Shown here piece after piece: positions 1 through 10,101 of a stretch of 35,888 nt of DNA (position 1 is its first letter; the number at the start of each line of letters is the position of its first letter). A program made the translations under genes and the position numbers. The stretch is from Paraphysomonas bandaiensis (lineage: Eukaryota; Chrysophyceae), in the NCBI GenBank assembly GCA_965644295.1, contig CBFFRP010000450.1, positions 1 through 35,888 on the forward strand. The letters run 5' to 3'. The notes under the pieces are model-generated. The model was given only the letters and a program-made list of their open reading frames with translations, was not told where the DNA came from and made no database searches.

Positions 1-1
1 A

Positions 2-1678
2 CAAATGCCTGGTTATCTTCGCCTTGGCACACCATTTACACAGGGGTTTCTTGCAACTCTTCTCCTTTGCCTTCGAAAGGTGATGTCGTTGTAGTCCTGA
101 TCCTCTGAATAACATGTGTCGGTGAGCTTCTAATAACTTCGATTTCGAGACATGTCCAGTACGCTCATGTAAGCGATCCAACGCATCTTGTCCTGTATTA
201 TCCGACAAATTTACCTCCTCCATCTGATTGCACATAGACACATTTGGCAGATTTAACACCTCCATCAAGTCCACATACGGCATTCCTCCATGCTCATCGT
301 ACTCTCCAGTCAACACCTCGTTTCCAGAGTCCAATTCCACGATTTTAGGCTTTCGAAGCAGTTGTAATCCGTATCCCATTGATCTCAGCATTCCTCCTGA
401 CACAATGTTCTTCACCGCTTCTTCACTAACTCTGATGTCTCTCCATTCCCCGAATGTACCAGTTCCCTGTGTCTCCAATTGAGAACCCTTTCTAGTTAGT
501 TGGATTGCCCCAAACTCAGGAGTAAATGACTCCAGTGCAATTTTATCCTTTACTATAAACAGTCTTTTACTTGCACAACTGTCCAGATATACACGAGGTT
601 CTTCCGACGTATCCACCGATAGCAAAACCTCTTCTCCAAACATATTCGCTTCATCATCCGACGACTCTCCGTCGTTGACGTATTTCTTCCATTCTGTCTC
701 GAATTTCCTGTTCGATTTTCGAGGATTCTCATTATCCGGGTTTTTTATGTTCTTCCGTTTTTTCGACTTGCACTGTCGGGCTTTATGACTAAAATCTCCA
801 CAGATATGACAACCAGTATAATCCTTTGATCCTGGCTGCTGCACACTCTTCGAAGCCTTTTCCTTTGTCTTCCCTTTTCTTTTGAACTTATCCATTTTTC
901 TTTGTCGTTCCTTAGCATAACAATTCGCTGCTACATGTCCCTTCTTCCGACAAAATGAACAAACCACTGGCTCCTTCGACGCCGTAAAATTGATCTCTTC
1001 AGATTTGTCTCCCTTTAGTTTCTTCAGCTGCGTCATAGCCTCGTCATACTCTTCACAAGCCTCTTTCACCGAATCAAATGTAGTTGTTGCTTTAGGCATC
1101 ATCGCTACCGACATCCATAAATCATGTAATTCCTCTATCTGCAGCGCTGCTTTTATCTTTGCTAATTTACTTGCCTCTGTCTGCGGTTGTCCCAATTTTA
1201 TGAGCTTCTGGATTATACCGTTCAGTCGATCTACCCCAACAGACACCTTTTCCCCCGGCCTTATTTTGAACGAATGGTATTCTGCCGTAGTCTTCTCCAA
1301 TACAGTCCCAATCTCGCCTCTGAACCTATCAACCAGTGTCTGAAGGAGCTCACTGGATAACACCTCCTTAGCAGGATCATCAGCAGGTAAAATTGCCTTC
1401 CCCTCCAAATATTGATTGGCTACCTCCAACACATCAGGGTCATGCTCGCAAGCCTCCCAAATAGTACTAACACAGGTATCATTACGCTCTCTCCATGACT
1501 CTAAATTCCTTCCTCCGGCTGGCGGGTCCTCCAAGCCAAGATGGTTTCGGTTTTTCTTCATTAGATGCATCTTGATTTTTCTCGCTGAATAGTCTGCTTG
1601 GTTCTTGTCAAACCGTAGCTTCTTGTCATCTTCCCCATCCCTACAACTAGCATTCGCTACCATAACAGAAGTTGACAT
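2..1678 (-). CDS. Ty1/copia-type Gag-Pol polyprotein, 5' part, cut by window edge
   Basis: An uninterrupted frame of 559 codons starts at the ATG at 1678 and runs off the left edge with no stop. Seen in order: an N-terminal Gag of about 230 residues ending in a conserved stretch around FDSVKEACEEYDEAM; two CCHC zinc knuckles at residues 240-253 (CSFCRKKGHVAANC) and 290-303 (CHICGDFSHKARQC), each C-x2-C-x4-H-x4-C; a basic linker; a candidate aspartic protease motif VYLDSCAS at 363-370; and the start of the integrase zinc-binding region (LHERTGH, then CKWCAKAK). Knuckles, protease, then an HHCC integrase is the copia order, with integrase before reverse transcriptase. The protease glycine is replaced by cysteine (DSCAS rather than DSGAS). 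The open frame suggests a young or still intact copy. The reverse transcriptase would lie outside the window. Confidence 0.9.
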   Translation of the reverse strand, partial: MSTSVMVANASCRDGEDDKKLRFDKNQADYSARKIKMHLMKKNRNHLGLEDPPAGGRNLESWRERNDTCVSTIWEACEHDPDVLEVANQYLEGKAILPADDPAKEVLSSELLQTLVDRFRGEIGTVLEKTTAEYHSFKIRPGEKVSVGVDRLNGIIQKLIKLGQPQTEASKLAKIKAALQIEELHDLWMSVAMMPKATTTFDSVKEACEEYDEAMTQLKKLKGDKSEEINFTASKEPVVCSFCRKKGHVAANCYAKERQRKMDKFKRKGKTKEKASKSVQQPGSKDYTGCHICGDFSHKARQCKSKKRKNIKNPDNENPRKSNRKFETEWKKYVNDGESSDDEANMFGEEVLLSVDTSEEPRVYLDSCASKRLFIVKDKIALESFTPEFGAIQLTRKGSQLETQGTGTFGEWRDIRVSEEAVKNIVSGGMLRSMGYGLQLLRKPKIVELDSGNEVLTGEYDEHGGMPYVDLMEVLNLPNVSMCNQMEEVNLSDNTGQDALDRLHERTGHVSKSKLLEAHRHMLFRGSGLQRHHLSKAKEKSCKKPLCKWCAKAKITRHL

Positions 1679-2013
1679 TATTTGCTAAGGTTTACTATTC
1701 TCAACTGATAAGATGAAATTATAAACATTACATGATAAAGAACCTAAGTTGTGTTCGATGTGTTCAACACCATTCATTTACTACTATAGTGTACAAACCA
1801 CACACTCAGTGATCGTATCCTGTATAGTCATCCACTTCTACTTCAGTTTCATACTACATAATATAATGTACTAATTACATATATATCTTTCGATCCTTGC
1901 ATCTCACATAATACTGCACTCAATTGCAAGTATATAGAATCTTCAGATCTCAACAGAGAGGAGTGAACTATTCTAAAGGATGTACATATTTTGGGGCTGG
2001 GAAATATAATAGC

Positions 2014-2046
2014 AATACGAGCCGTGTCAGTGATACGGCTCGTATT
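2014..2046. repeat. Perfect 12-bp hairpin
   Basis: AATACGAGCCGT at 2014-2025 and its exact reverse complement at 2035-2046 flank a 9-nt loop. It lies about 340 bp upstream of the copia Gag start, where the 5' LTR or leader is expected. It could be an LTR regulatory or transcription-termination hairpin, or the edge of the neighbouring family A repeat. Confidence 0.6.
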
Positions 2047-2069
2047 AGTACAAACTTCATTATCCTAAT

Positions 2070-2510
2070 ATTTAACGCTACGGAGGCTGCTTGTGCGTCG
2101 CCGCAAGCACCAAGGTGCAACCACCTCCGCTCTATCGCTCAAAGTAAGCGCCGTGGGCAAGCAGAATGTTGATATACCTAATATATATATTCAGGTTTTT
2201 TGAGTCGTTAAGGTGAACATCCCTGATGCTTGACTTCAGCAGGCAGCCCAAAACCCCTGTTACCCTTCAGGTGGGCCCTGTCCCGGATACCCTTGAGGTG
2301 GGCTCATTTCCGGATGCCTGTTTATTCGTCAAGGCCCAAAGACGACTACATAAGTGACACTTATTGATGTCCCTTGTACCACACAAGCCTTCGGCTATGA
2401 GTGGACAGAACAATATCTACTGATTATATATATGCGGCTCACGTTAGTTGCCCGGAGAAATATCTCTGGTACTTATCCCCCAGAACACCACGAAAAGGTG
2501 CGAGTCCGAC
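2070..2510 (+). repeat. Dispersed repeat family A, copy 1
   Basis: Several blocks recur at 15580-16040 and 25775-25890. One reads aacgctacg...gctgcttgtgcgtc, another gatgcttgacttcag, and a third contains attcgtcaaggcccaaaga. A fourth runs from gaacaatatctactgattat through cttatcccccagaacaccac. Copy 1 is collinear in one orientation. Its end carries ggtgcgagtcc, one mismatch from a tRNA-type B box, so a SINE origin is possible. It could equally be a decayed LTR. Confidence 0.75.
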
Positions 2511-2863
2511 TTTGTTGAGGGCGAAATCACTCTCTGGATAACTAAAGTTCTTTACTCAGTTCCAAATTCAGTTCTCACATGCAAATGAACTCTGGTCGAC
2601 TATGCCACACGAGTTACGCTACGCACACGGCTAAACAAATACATTGCTCAAACAAATAAACGACGAAGGTTTATTACATATCGTGTATGGCATAACCAGC
2701 GGGAATTAAGATATAGGAATAACAACGATAAAACATACACAGTCTTCAAACTCTATGCAATGGTGAATCAAAAATACAACGACTAGATACTGTAAAAGAG
2801 ACACACTTCGGGTGGTCATGGAGATGACGTACTCCACGTCGACGAAGTGAAAAAAGTACTTCA

Positions 2864-4965
2864 TTACATATATCCATGAATTTTCATTCCCAGTCTTGCA
2901 CGCTGTATATCAAAAATATTTACATATGATTCAGATTTATTCCCTCGCCCTATCTGCAGCTGGGTACAGCCCCATATCGTAAGTTTTTCTAATTTACACG
3001 CCGCACTTACCAGACAGTGCAGGGCAAGTGCAGATACGCATCGAACAAAGGAAATATTAAGCTCCCGCAGAGTGGTACTACAATGGTACTTGAGTGCCAT
3101 GATAGACTTGGACGAAACCTTTCCACAGCCCGATATACTGAGCACCTGAATACCCTTCCCTCCAGCTGAGGCGCTCAGTTTGCACGCTTGTATCACCACA
3201 TCGTCTGTTACTGCATCAGCAAGGTCGTCTAAGATTAAGGAATGTAAGGCAGGGGCCGCGGAGGAGCAAACAGAAACATCCTGACTACTCTTCTTCGATT
3301 GATCATTCAGGAATTCTGTAGGGGCGTAATACGATTCTTCCTATAAGCTTATTTTGAGCGCTACATGTGACAGGAATTGTGCGCACCATACAGATAAATT
3401 ACGTGCACTCACTTTATACGAGGACATGAATGTGTATCTATGCAAGTAACATTCCTCTTACCTCCACAAAAAGCCCCAGCATAGCAACTGAGGTGAACGA
3501 CCGGACACTGGACAAGTCAATGCTTTGTAGGGTTGAACAGTACGTGCGTATCGCTACTAACCCCTGATCCGTGAGATTATGACACTCACGAACAGAAAGA
3601 TGATGAAGCCTCTTTCCTATAGGAACCACACTGCTACTGACGACACTAGAAGATGCCTTTAATCCAGACAATAAGTCGGCAAGCAGATCATCTGATAGGG
3701 CTTCGAGACCAGCAAGTGATAGTTCTACAAGACATGGGATAGACATCTGATTGGCACTAAGAGTCTCAAGTGCTTCCCTTTCCAAGGCAGTATAGTCTAG
3801 CACAAGGCGGGTTAGTAGTGGTGCAGACTGGCAAAGTGAGGAAATAGTTGTGTCCCCTAAGTGGGAGGAGAAACTAAGGTCGAGGGCGCGAAGTGAAGAC
3901 GTTTTGACCGGTGAAACCTTGGATAGGTTTCGTTTCCCTCTTCTACCAGCAGCACTACCGTCACCACAGGAATGTGTAGAACAAATTCCATCAAGTAGTG
4001 CTTTGAAGTGACTATCTGTAAGGCGGTACGCTCCAGTAAGAGTGAGTACATGAATGTTGTTCAGAACACCACGGGAAACGAGAGTTGACACAGCCCAAGG
4101 GGTCAGTGCATGACCACAATGTCTCAGCTCCAACACTTCTAATGAACTCTCTGTACGCGCTATAGCTACATCTTTATCCAAAGAGGACGAGCGAGAGGCA
4201 GAACACAGTGATTCTACCAATGCATCCTCATCAATTATGGAGCAGTCTGGTAAAATTAATTCTGTGATTCCAGCACCTTCCGATTCATCGTCTGTGGTCT
4301 CTTGAGCGGTGAGTATACGAAGAGCTGCTGGTGTAAGTTTACAGTGCCTGGCCAACTCCAATGCCAACTCTTGACGAACCTCCACAGGCTGTGGGCCGAT
4401 GCTCTCTACGCGCTCAAAGTTCTCAGCAATCACACGAAGGCACAGACTGGAAAGCCGAGCAATTTTGCTGTTGACAATGCAGTTGGATGAGTTCAGAGCT
4501 GTACTCAGCGCAGGAGGGTTGGATTGGAGTTCATAAAGCATTCTTTCATAGTCATCCTCAAACTGAGGAAGCTTGCTGGGATCATCTTCAGACCTTTCAC
4601 GGTCAGATATCGCCTTCTCTCTAGCAGCCCGTGCAGCCTCTCGCTTCGACATCATGTCATGGGCAGTAGAAAACGGACCGGGCCAGGAGTACTCTGGCAT
4701 AACATCACAATGATGACATACAGTTAACATCTTACAGATAGCACGCACCAGATTCATTCTGTGTGTCATCAGGCAGATTCACTACACCAGTGGGAGTGCT
4801 GGAGGCGGCTGACCGCTTGCTTCTGTCAGATCGATCTGACCGATCAGCTCGAGCGAAGTGTGACGCTCGTTCAAAAGCAACTCGCTTTTGAGCATCACGG
4901 CGTGAGTTTCTTCCAGTTGAGCCGGAAACAGACTCTGATTCTGATCTGCGTCTCTTTGGAGGCAT
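2864..4965 (-). CDS. RAD7: Rad7-like leucine-rich-repeat nucleotide excision repair protein
   Basis: Spliced model of 641 residues: exons 4965-4749, 4693-3462 and 3340-2864, with introns of 55 and 121 nt in phases 1 and 0. The N-terminus is basic and disordered (MPPKRRR, then a DRSDRSDRS run). Next comes WPGPFSTA at residues 76-83, as I recall it from plant Rad7/Rhp7-like proteins, then a helical segment around LCLRVIAENFERVESIG resembling the block before the Rad7 repeats. The rest is AMN1-type leucine-rich repeats (for example LRALDLSFSSHLGD and LHHLSVRECHNLTDQGL). In yeast, Rad7 works with the Rad16 ATPase in global-genome excision repair and in a cullin-type ubiquitin ligase; the same role here is inferred. 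I start at 4965, not at an in-frame codon at 5013, because the stretch between them encodes a TATG microsatellite. Confidence 0.8.
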
Positions 4966-4986
4966 GTATATGTATGTATGTATGTA
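4966..4986. repeat. TATG microsatellite touching the Rad7-like start codon
   Basis: A short run of gtatatg and tatg units lies directly upstream of the ATG at 4965, probably in the 5' UTR. On the gene's sense strand it reads CATA. Longer CATA tracts occur near other gene starts in this window. Confidence 0.7.
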
Positions 4987-5411
4987 TGTGATGATACTGA
5001 CTGCTACACTCAACAGAGAGAGTGAATGTATGGGCTGTGCGTGGGTTAACTATACCTACAGCCACTGCACTTCTGTTGATGAGAAGATCGATAGACTGGT
5101 ACAGCTGCAGTGTAAGATCTAGCTGTCTGGGGTTGGGTCTGCTCTCTTTGCAGTGTGTATGTACACAGCAGTGTATGTACTCTGTATGTATAGTGCTGTG
5201 CTGTATATGTATGTATAGGGCTGCTGTGTACACAGAAGAGGCAGCACATTTCTTTTTTGTCACGTGCGTCTCCATGACACACCAGAATATCATAGAGCAC
5301 ATCATATACAGCAGTATACGGTAAAATACATGATCATATTGGAGGGATGTACCTGTACACACGACGGGCAGCAGCAGTGCAGTACAGTCCATACACTTTA
5401 CAGTGCGTATC

Positions 5412-5551
5412 GGCAGTCAGCATCTTATTTTTTCGGAAATAAATTGAAGCAAATATTGTCTACATTACTCTACTATAACTACGGATGAAATACAGATAAT
5501 TGTTGTCTCAATATATCAGGCATCTTTGAAAACAAATATACAAAGCATGCC
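5412..5551 (-). repeat. Family B element, copy 1, upstream of the Rad7-like gene
   Basis: About 140 bp match 10362-10500 in the same orientation, with only scattered substitutions and small indels. Shared blocks include gcatcttatttttt/cggaaat, ttgaagcaaatattgtc, gaaatacagataattgttg and gcatctttgaa. It lies about 450 bp upstream of the Rad7-like ATG. No terminal inverted repeats are obvious. It could be a short transposable element or a conserved promoter block. Confidence 0.8.
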
Positions 5552-7169
5552 GTGTACGTCCACTGGCCCACTGGGAGTATCTACCCAGATAGCTAAACAC
5601 ACTCCTGCATGGTTAGAGAGCCCCTTTGTTCCTGCCGAAGAACTTCACTCTTATAGATTAATGCCTGTGTATGGAGTTGTTAGTTGTGGAGCATGCTGGC
5701 TCTTACGTGTCATGAGTGTGGGGTGTGAGTGAGATCAGCCCACTGTCACAGTGTGGAGTTGGTTGTGGGCATTATGATGAATGTATTCCGGCTCGTAGTT
5801 TTGATACAGAAGTGTAGGCTACAGTTATACTTGTGGAGCTGTGAGGCCCCGTATACGTGTACCGGTCACTGCACTCAACAGCAGCCGATCTTTTTATTAA
5901 GCGACATCATCAATACACTTTTATTGCTGCAACTCGTCCGCTATACTATCGATGAGCATGGTTTCACTGTCAATGAGTAGGGTTAAAGTTTAATCAGCAG
6001 CGACTGTCGTTTTTCTCTTTGTCATACTAATATAATAAGCAGACTCAGGATCTGAGAGAAATTCTATTCAACATCAACAAATTATTGACCCGTCTTATCC
6101 TTATCACAACGCTTTTAGTGTAACTCCCTCTTAAATTGACTGAGAAGCCTCGCTATATTTTATGACTATGCTGACAACTAAAAATATGTCAAGTTTGAAT
6201 CATTTTACGGTGATCGAATAGTGGATTGACATGTATGAAAACACGTTGCGCTCAAAGGGATCTACTATTCAACGTAGTCAAAACGGCGCTTTTAAGGAAC
6301 TTGGAAGATCCGAAGATGTTTCTGGAGTTCTGTCAGCAACTTCATTGGCCAACTATTCTTCCTCAGTAAACTGATTACATATAAGTTATATATATAACTA
6401 TATATTTCGTCAAGTATATAATATATATTGATTGATGTTGAAGTGCTTGTTTAGATACCTTCCAAGTCAGTAACATTATTGTGTTGTGCAAGTAGCTTGG
6501 GCAGTCAAAATGTTACAGTTGTGATGTATCGTACGAACTGCATCTCCTTTCAACCAACCGTTTTCAGTATAAAACCCCAGGCAGTAAGACATTATGATGT
6601 TTTCAAATGAAACCGAAAGACAGTTCTGAAAGTTGTGTTGAGAGAACGCAGGGTCTACATAGTACGCACCTACTTGAGCGGTGGAGTCCTGCCCGTGTTG
6701 CTATGTCTCTTTTTCTTCACTTTCACCTCATTTTGACCTGATCTGTGCTGCATTTACTTTATCTGCAGTGTGGTCTCATGGTTCTGAAATGCGCAGCTAC
6801 AGGCTTGCGTAGCGATTTATTGGTGAGAGGTATTCAACTATAATATTCCAGGTATAAGAGGGGACAACTTTCGGATGACAGAGTTACCATCTAGAGGATC
6901 ACTTCCAGTTAATGCAGCTTGGATCTTCTTGCCCCTCCAGTCCGCATGGGACTTGGCATGGTTTGAGAATTGTTTCCACCCTGATCCATAATGTCACGAG
7001 TTGTAAGTGCGTGGACACACTCAGACCCGGACATTATATGGAGTGACTTATCGATGTGGTTGTCTCTTTCGGAATTGGTAGATTATGATATTATTACATT
7101 GTGTAAGATTGCAGACGCCAACAGATTGTTTATTCGAGAGGGCAATTCGCATTGCATCAGAATCGGGAC

Positions 7170-7465
7170 TCACTGAACTGGCTGTGGACTGATTTGAGCC
7201 ACATGCAAGGGGATAATGTTATTAGTATGATGACTACTACTTAGATGGCCATGGAACGGGGAATTCCCAACTCTACACTTGGTGCACTCACCAAATATTT
7301 GGCGTGCGAGTCGCAGGTCGCTGGAGGTCCAAGGACAACCGATGATGCCGCCATTGTCCAGGAGTTTGGACAAAGCGTCGTCCCCTGGGTGGTTGAGTCC
7401 AGCATGCAACTCAAGGACTCCGCGGGCTCGATTGATCTCTTCCTGCGTCCTGGGCTGGCTCGGAT
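7170..7465 (-). pseudogene. Copia-type integrase N-terminal relic
   Basis: One leftward frame reads EEINRARGVLELHAGLNHP, continues with GDDALSKLLDNGGIIG, and then ends a zinc-binding site with FGECTKCRVG. Histidines followed by C-x2-C before a G(K/N) is the HHCC zinc-binding region that begins copia integrase. An upstream in-frame stop and the absence of a flanking integrase core or reverse transcriptase show this is a fragment. It differs from the element at 2-1678, so it comes from another copia lineage. Confidence 0.7.
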
Positions 7466-8097
7466 CTCATCGGCTGTCCCTGGACCTCCAGCAACAATAT
7501 GATGGAATTGAAATAGTTTGATAGCAATATTACTTATTATTATAGACATACATCAAGTGGTTCATGTGAGCAAATTTCAGGAGTATATTTCTAACTAAAG
7601 GAGGAACTACCAAACGTGTTTTGTAATAGAGAATGCTTAGTTGGGAAAGGCATATTGAAGTGATTATTGCTAATAAATTGAAAACAAATTAATGGTTACG
7701 CAAGTCTGCGCAGCTGTAGGGGAGAGAAATATATGGCTATGTTTATAACTAAAATTTGCTGGGTTGAATGATTTAAAACTTTCGCTATTTCTTTACACCG
7801 AAATTAGTGTGACTAGGTTAGTTGATATTCCCCAGACTCTAATAGCGATGCTAAATTTATGCGAGCATTCAACACTACACACCGAAAATTGCTAGTTACA
7901 CAATTATATCGGTTATGTAGGTTTAATTGCTTTGCGTGCTGCAATACCGGAAATTAATTAGATATAATACAGCGTCAAAAGTAAAAAGTAGACATTTTCA
8001 TATTGCACTGACAGCATATCGCACTTAATGTAGCTAAAACTCCTCAAACAGGCAGGCACAGGTATAAACATTCTCAGATGAAATCAACACAAATATT

Positions 8098-10101
8098 TTA
8101 TACTTCGTACGTGAGCGCCCCCCTAATAATGGCGGCAGCTACCTTACGCCTATACTGTGGAATGTCTGATTGCCGAAACGAATCCAGAGGAAGGTCGTCC
8201 GACAAAATGTCCGCGTACATGGTAGAAAACATCCCACAGTCAACACCATTGGACTGTTGCGGCAGCTTTACATGTTTAAAGTCAACCCCAGCTTCAGTGG
8301 TCCACTCTCCCGGGTCCATCTTTATCTTTTTCTTGTCCATCGCCTCATCTACAAAGTACCGCACCATTGTAGATAGGTACCTACAAATACTATTACCTCA
8401 TATACTGTAACACTACTCTTAAGTTCACCTGTTTCCTCTTCCCCCAAATGAATCCAGATACACAATATGCCGTTTTTGCACATATGCAACCATCATAGTC
8501 CAGTGTGTATTAGATATGTTCACAGGAATAAAAACTTTCTCTTTCTCGAATATATCAAACTTTTTGGTCCACCTTTGTATACAACGATAATCAGTGCACA
8601 ACATGGAAATGGCTTACGTATATCGACCTGCGGACGAGGTTATAAGAATATCCTCCATTCTCCATAAGTCTGTCGATAAAGAAAGAGTTGAAGTAGTGGG
8701 ATGATCTCATATTCGGATTCTTAGCACATTGACTAGAGTTTCGCTCCATAAGAAGTTGCATATAGAAGTTAATTACCTCATCATTCAGCCAAGTATCTGT
8801 TAGACAGCAAACCCGAATTAGCACCACCACGAAATATGAACACCAAGAAAGACACTAGCGTGGGTGAAATCATACCAAAGTACAGAGAACTTATGTCAGG
8901 TAAATAACATATACTGGATCGTACTTGGCAATAGACAAGACAGTTTCAGCCTTGTAATAGGTATCTTGAACTTCTCGATGATCACGGTATCATCATGGGG
9001 GGAAGAAAGGGCATTATCCACTGCGATTTCGTCTTCATTACTCAGGGGAGCTCGACGCTGCTGAACCAAACGATGAATACGGTCTACATCCGCACCTATT
9101 GTGGTCTGGTCAATGTCATCATCAACCTCCATGCTGGACTCTGACGAGCTGCGTTGCAGAGAGCTTTGCTCCATCATGTCGTCCACTCGGTCGACGACCG
9201 ACTCGTCCAGAGGAACCGTGGCGCTTGTGTGAGGGGAGTATGCTTGATATGACCTAGCCATAGGTTCGGTTAATTGAGACAAAGTACTCGCTAAATTTGT
9301 CAGACGAGAGTCTAAAGTGGCATCCACTGTGAATGAGGTGTTCTTATCTCGTGAAGTAGCAGAGTACTTCGAAGTCATTGATGTTCTTCCAGTGGCTGCG
9401 ACTCGCTTATGTGCTATGTAGTCTTGTCTGTCCTCCCTCGAAAGCTGAGAAAGCAAAAGACGTAGATATGCCTCTTTATCTCTAACTTGCCTCTGCGAGT
9501 CCTCCAGGGATTTCGCACTAGATCGCTCCTGATCACATATATGTCGCCATTTTCTCTCTCTACCGGACTGTTGCAAACGCTCCATGAATTCATCCCATGT
9601 GACCCAATCGTCGTGCGAATAAGAATGATTAAGAGATTTAATTGTCTTGATCAACTGCATACGTTCAAATGGTTTAAATAATATATAGAGAGACTCCTTA
9701 TCACACAGGTGACCGATGAGATGGGAAAGACAGCACACTCTTCCTTGACTAACCTCGTCGAAACCGATACGCAGGAACTCCCTGACAGGATTGGAAATAT
9801 ACAGAGCCTGTCCCTCAGTGTTGTCAGACAAAGAAAACGGACGGTCGTTAGTTCGAACAACAGCCCCTCCATGAGCACGAGATGGGGGCGCCATGACATA
9901 TGTTTGAGGAGATGGATAGGCTCTCCCGTAGCTGTGATTATGATTGTAACGATGGTGGGAAGATACACTACTGCGCTGCATATGAGCACTACTCGATATT
10001 GGGGAGATACTATACGTATACGAGCGAGCGCTGGATGCAGAGGGAAGACTCAACCGCCTCTGCTGTATGGGAGACATGTCGTGTGAATACACACGCTGCA
10101 T
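8098..10101 (-). CDS. ULP1: Ulp1/SENP-family SUMO-specific cysteine protease
   Basis: Spliced model of 590 residues: exons 10101-8925, 8796-8628, 8572-8429 and 8380-8098; introns of 128, 55 and 48 nt. Residues 1 to about 380 are low-complexity, Ser/Gln/Arg-rich and probably disordered. The C48 catalytic domain follows: ITRLKLSCLLPNTWLNDEV, then YNLVRRWTKKFDIF, then NTHW (His472), YLDSFGG (Asp489) and QQSNGVDCGMF (Gln539, Cys545). These are the complete catalytic residues of Ulp1/SENP enzymes, which mature SUMO precursors and remove SUMO from targets, usually at the nuclear envelope or in the nucleus. Splice sites were chosen because they alone restore the family motifs. Two donors, GTACGA and GTCGAT, are weak. 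A family B element lies about 260 bp upstream. Confidence 0.92.

Larger units (their letters stand above)
1679..2863. other. Copia leader/LTR zone, family A repeat and Rad7-like 3' flank
   Basis: No gene is visible. The part next to 1678 should contain the retrotransposon leader, primer-binding site and 5' LTR. I could not fix the LTR ends or a convincing tRNA-complementary primer site. From about 2070 to 2510 it matches dispersed repeat family A. The remainder to 2863 is the AT-rich 3' flank of the leftward Rad7-like gene. Confidence 0.5.
4987..8097. other. Intergenic spacer with repeat and retroelement debris
   Basis: No functional gene is visible. At 5022-5400 the sequence is low-complexity, rich in TGTATG and CAGCAG; its open frames on both strands have repetitive composition. 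A family B repeat lies at 5412-5551. The stretch 5552-7160 is AT-rich and contains only the palindrome AGTTATATATATAACT at 6384-6399. A copia integrase relic lies at 7170-7465. I see nothing in 7550-8097 beyond AT-rich DNA, which is the 3' flank of the Ulp1-like gene. Confidence 0.6.

Noticed and set aside
5000-5010. An upstream in-frame start for the Rad7-like gene at 5013
   Set aside because: It would add residues encoded by the TATG microsatellite (TYIHTYIY), which is more likely 5' UTR.
4732-5392. Overlapping frames on both strands upstream of the Rad7-like gene
   Set aside because: The composition is repetitive (TGTATG, CAGCAG), no motif is present, and only the stretch 4749-4965 joins the Rad7-like gene by splicing.
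7241-7549. Four overlapping frames on both strands
   Set aside because: Only the leftward frame with the HHCC integrase motif is meaningful; the others are its shadows.
2864-10101. Functional pairing of the Rad7-like and Ulp1-like genes
   Set aside because: Both can touch genome-stability pathways, but they are 3 kb apart with retroelement debris between them; the shared upstream repeat alone does not prove co-regulation.
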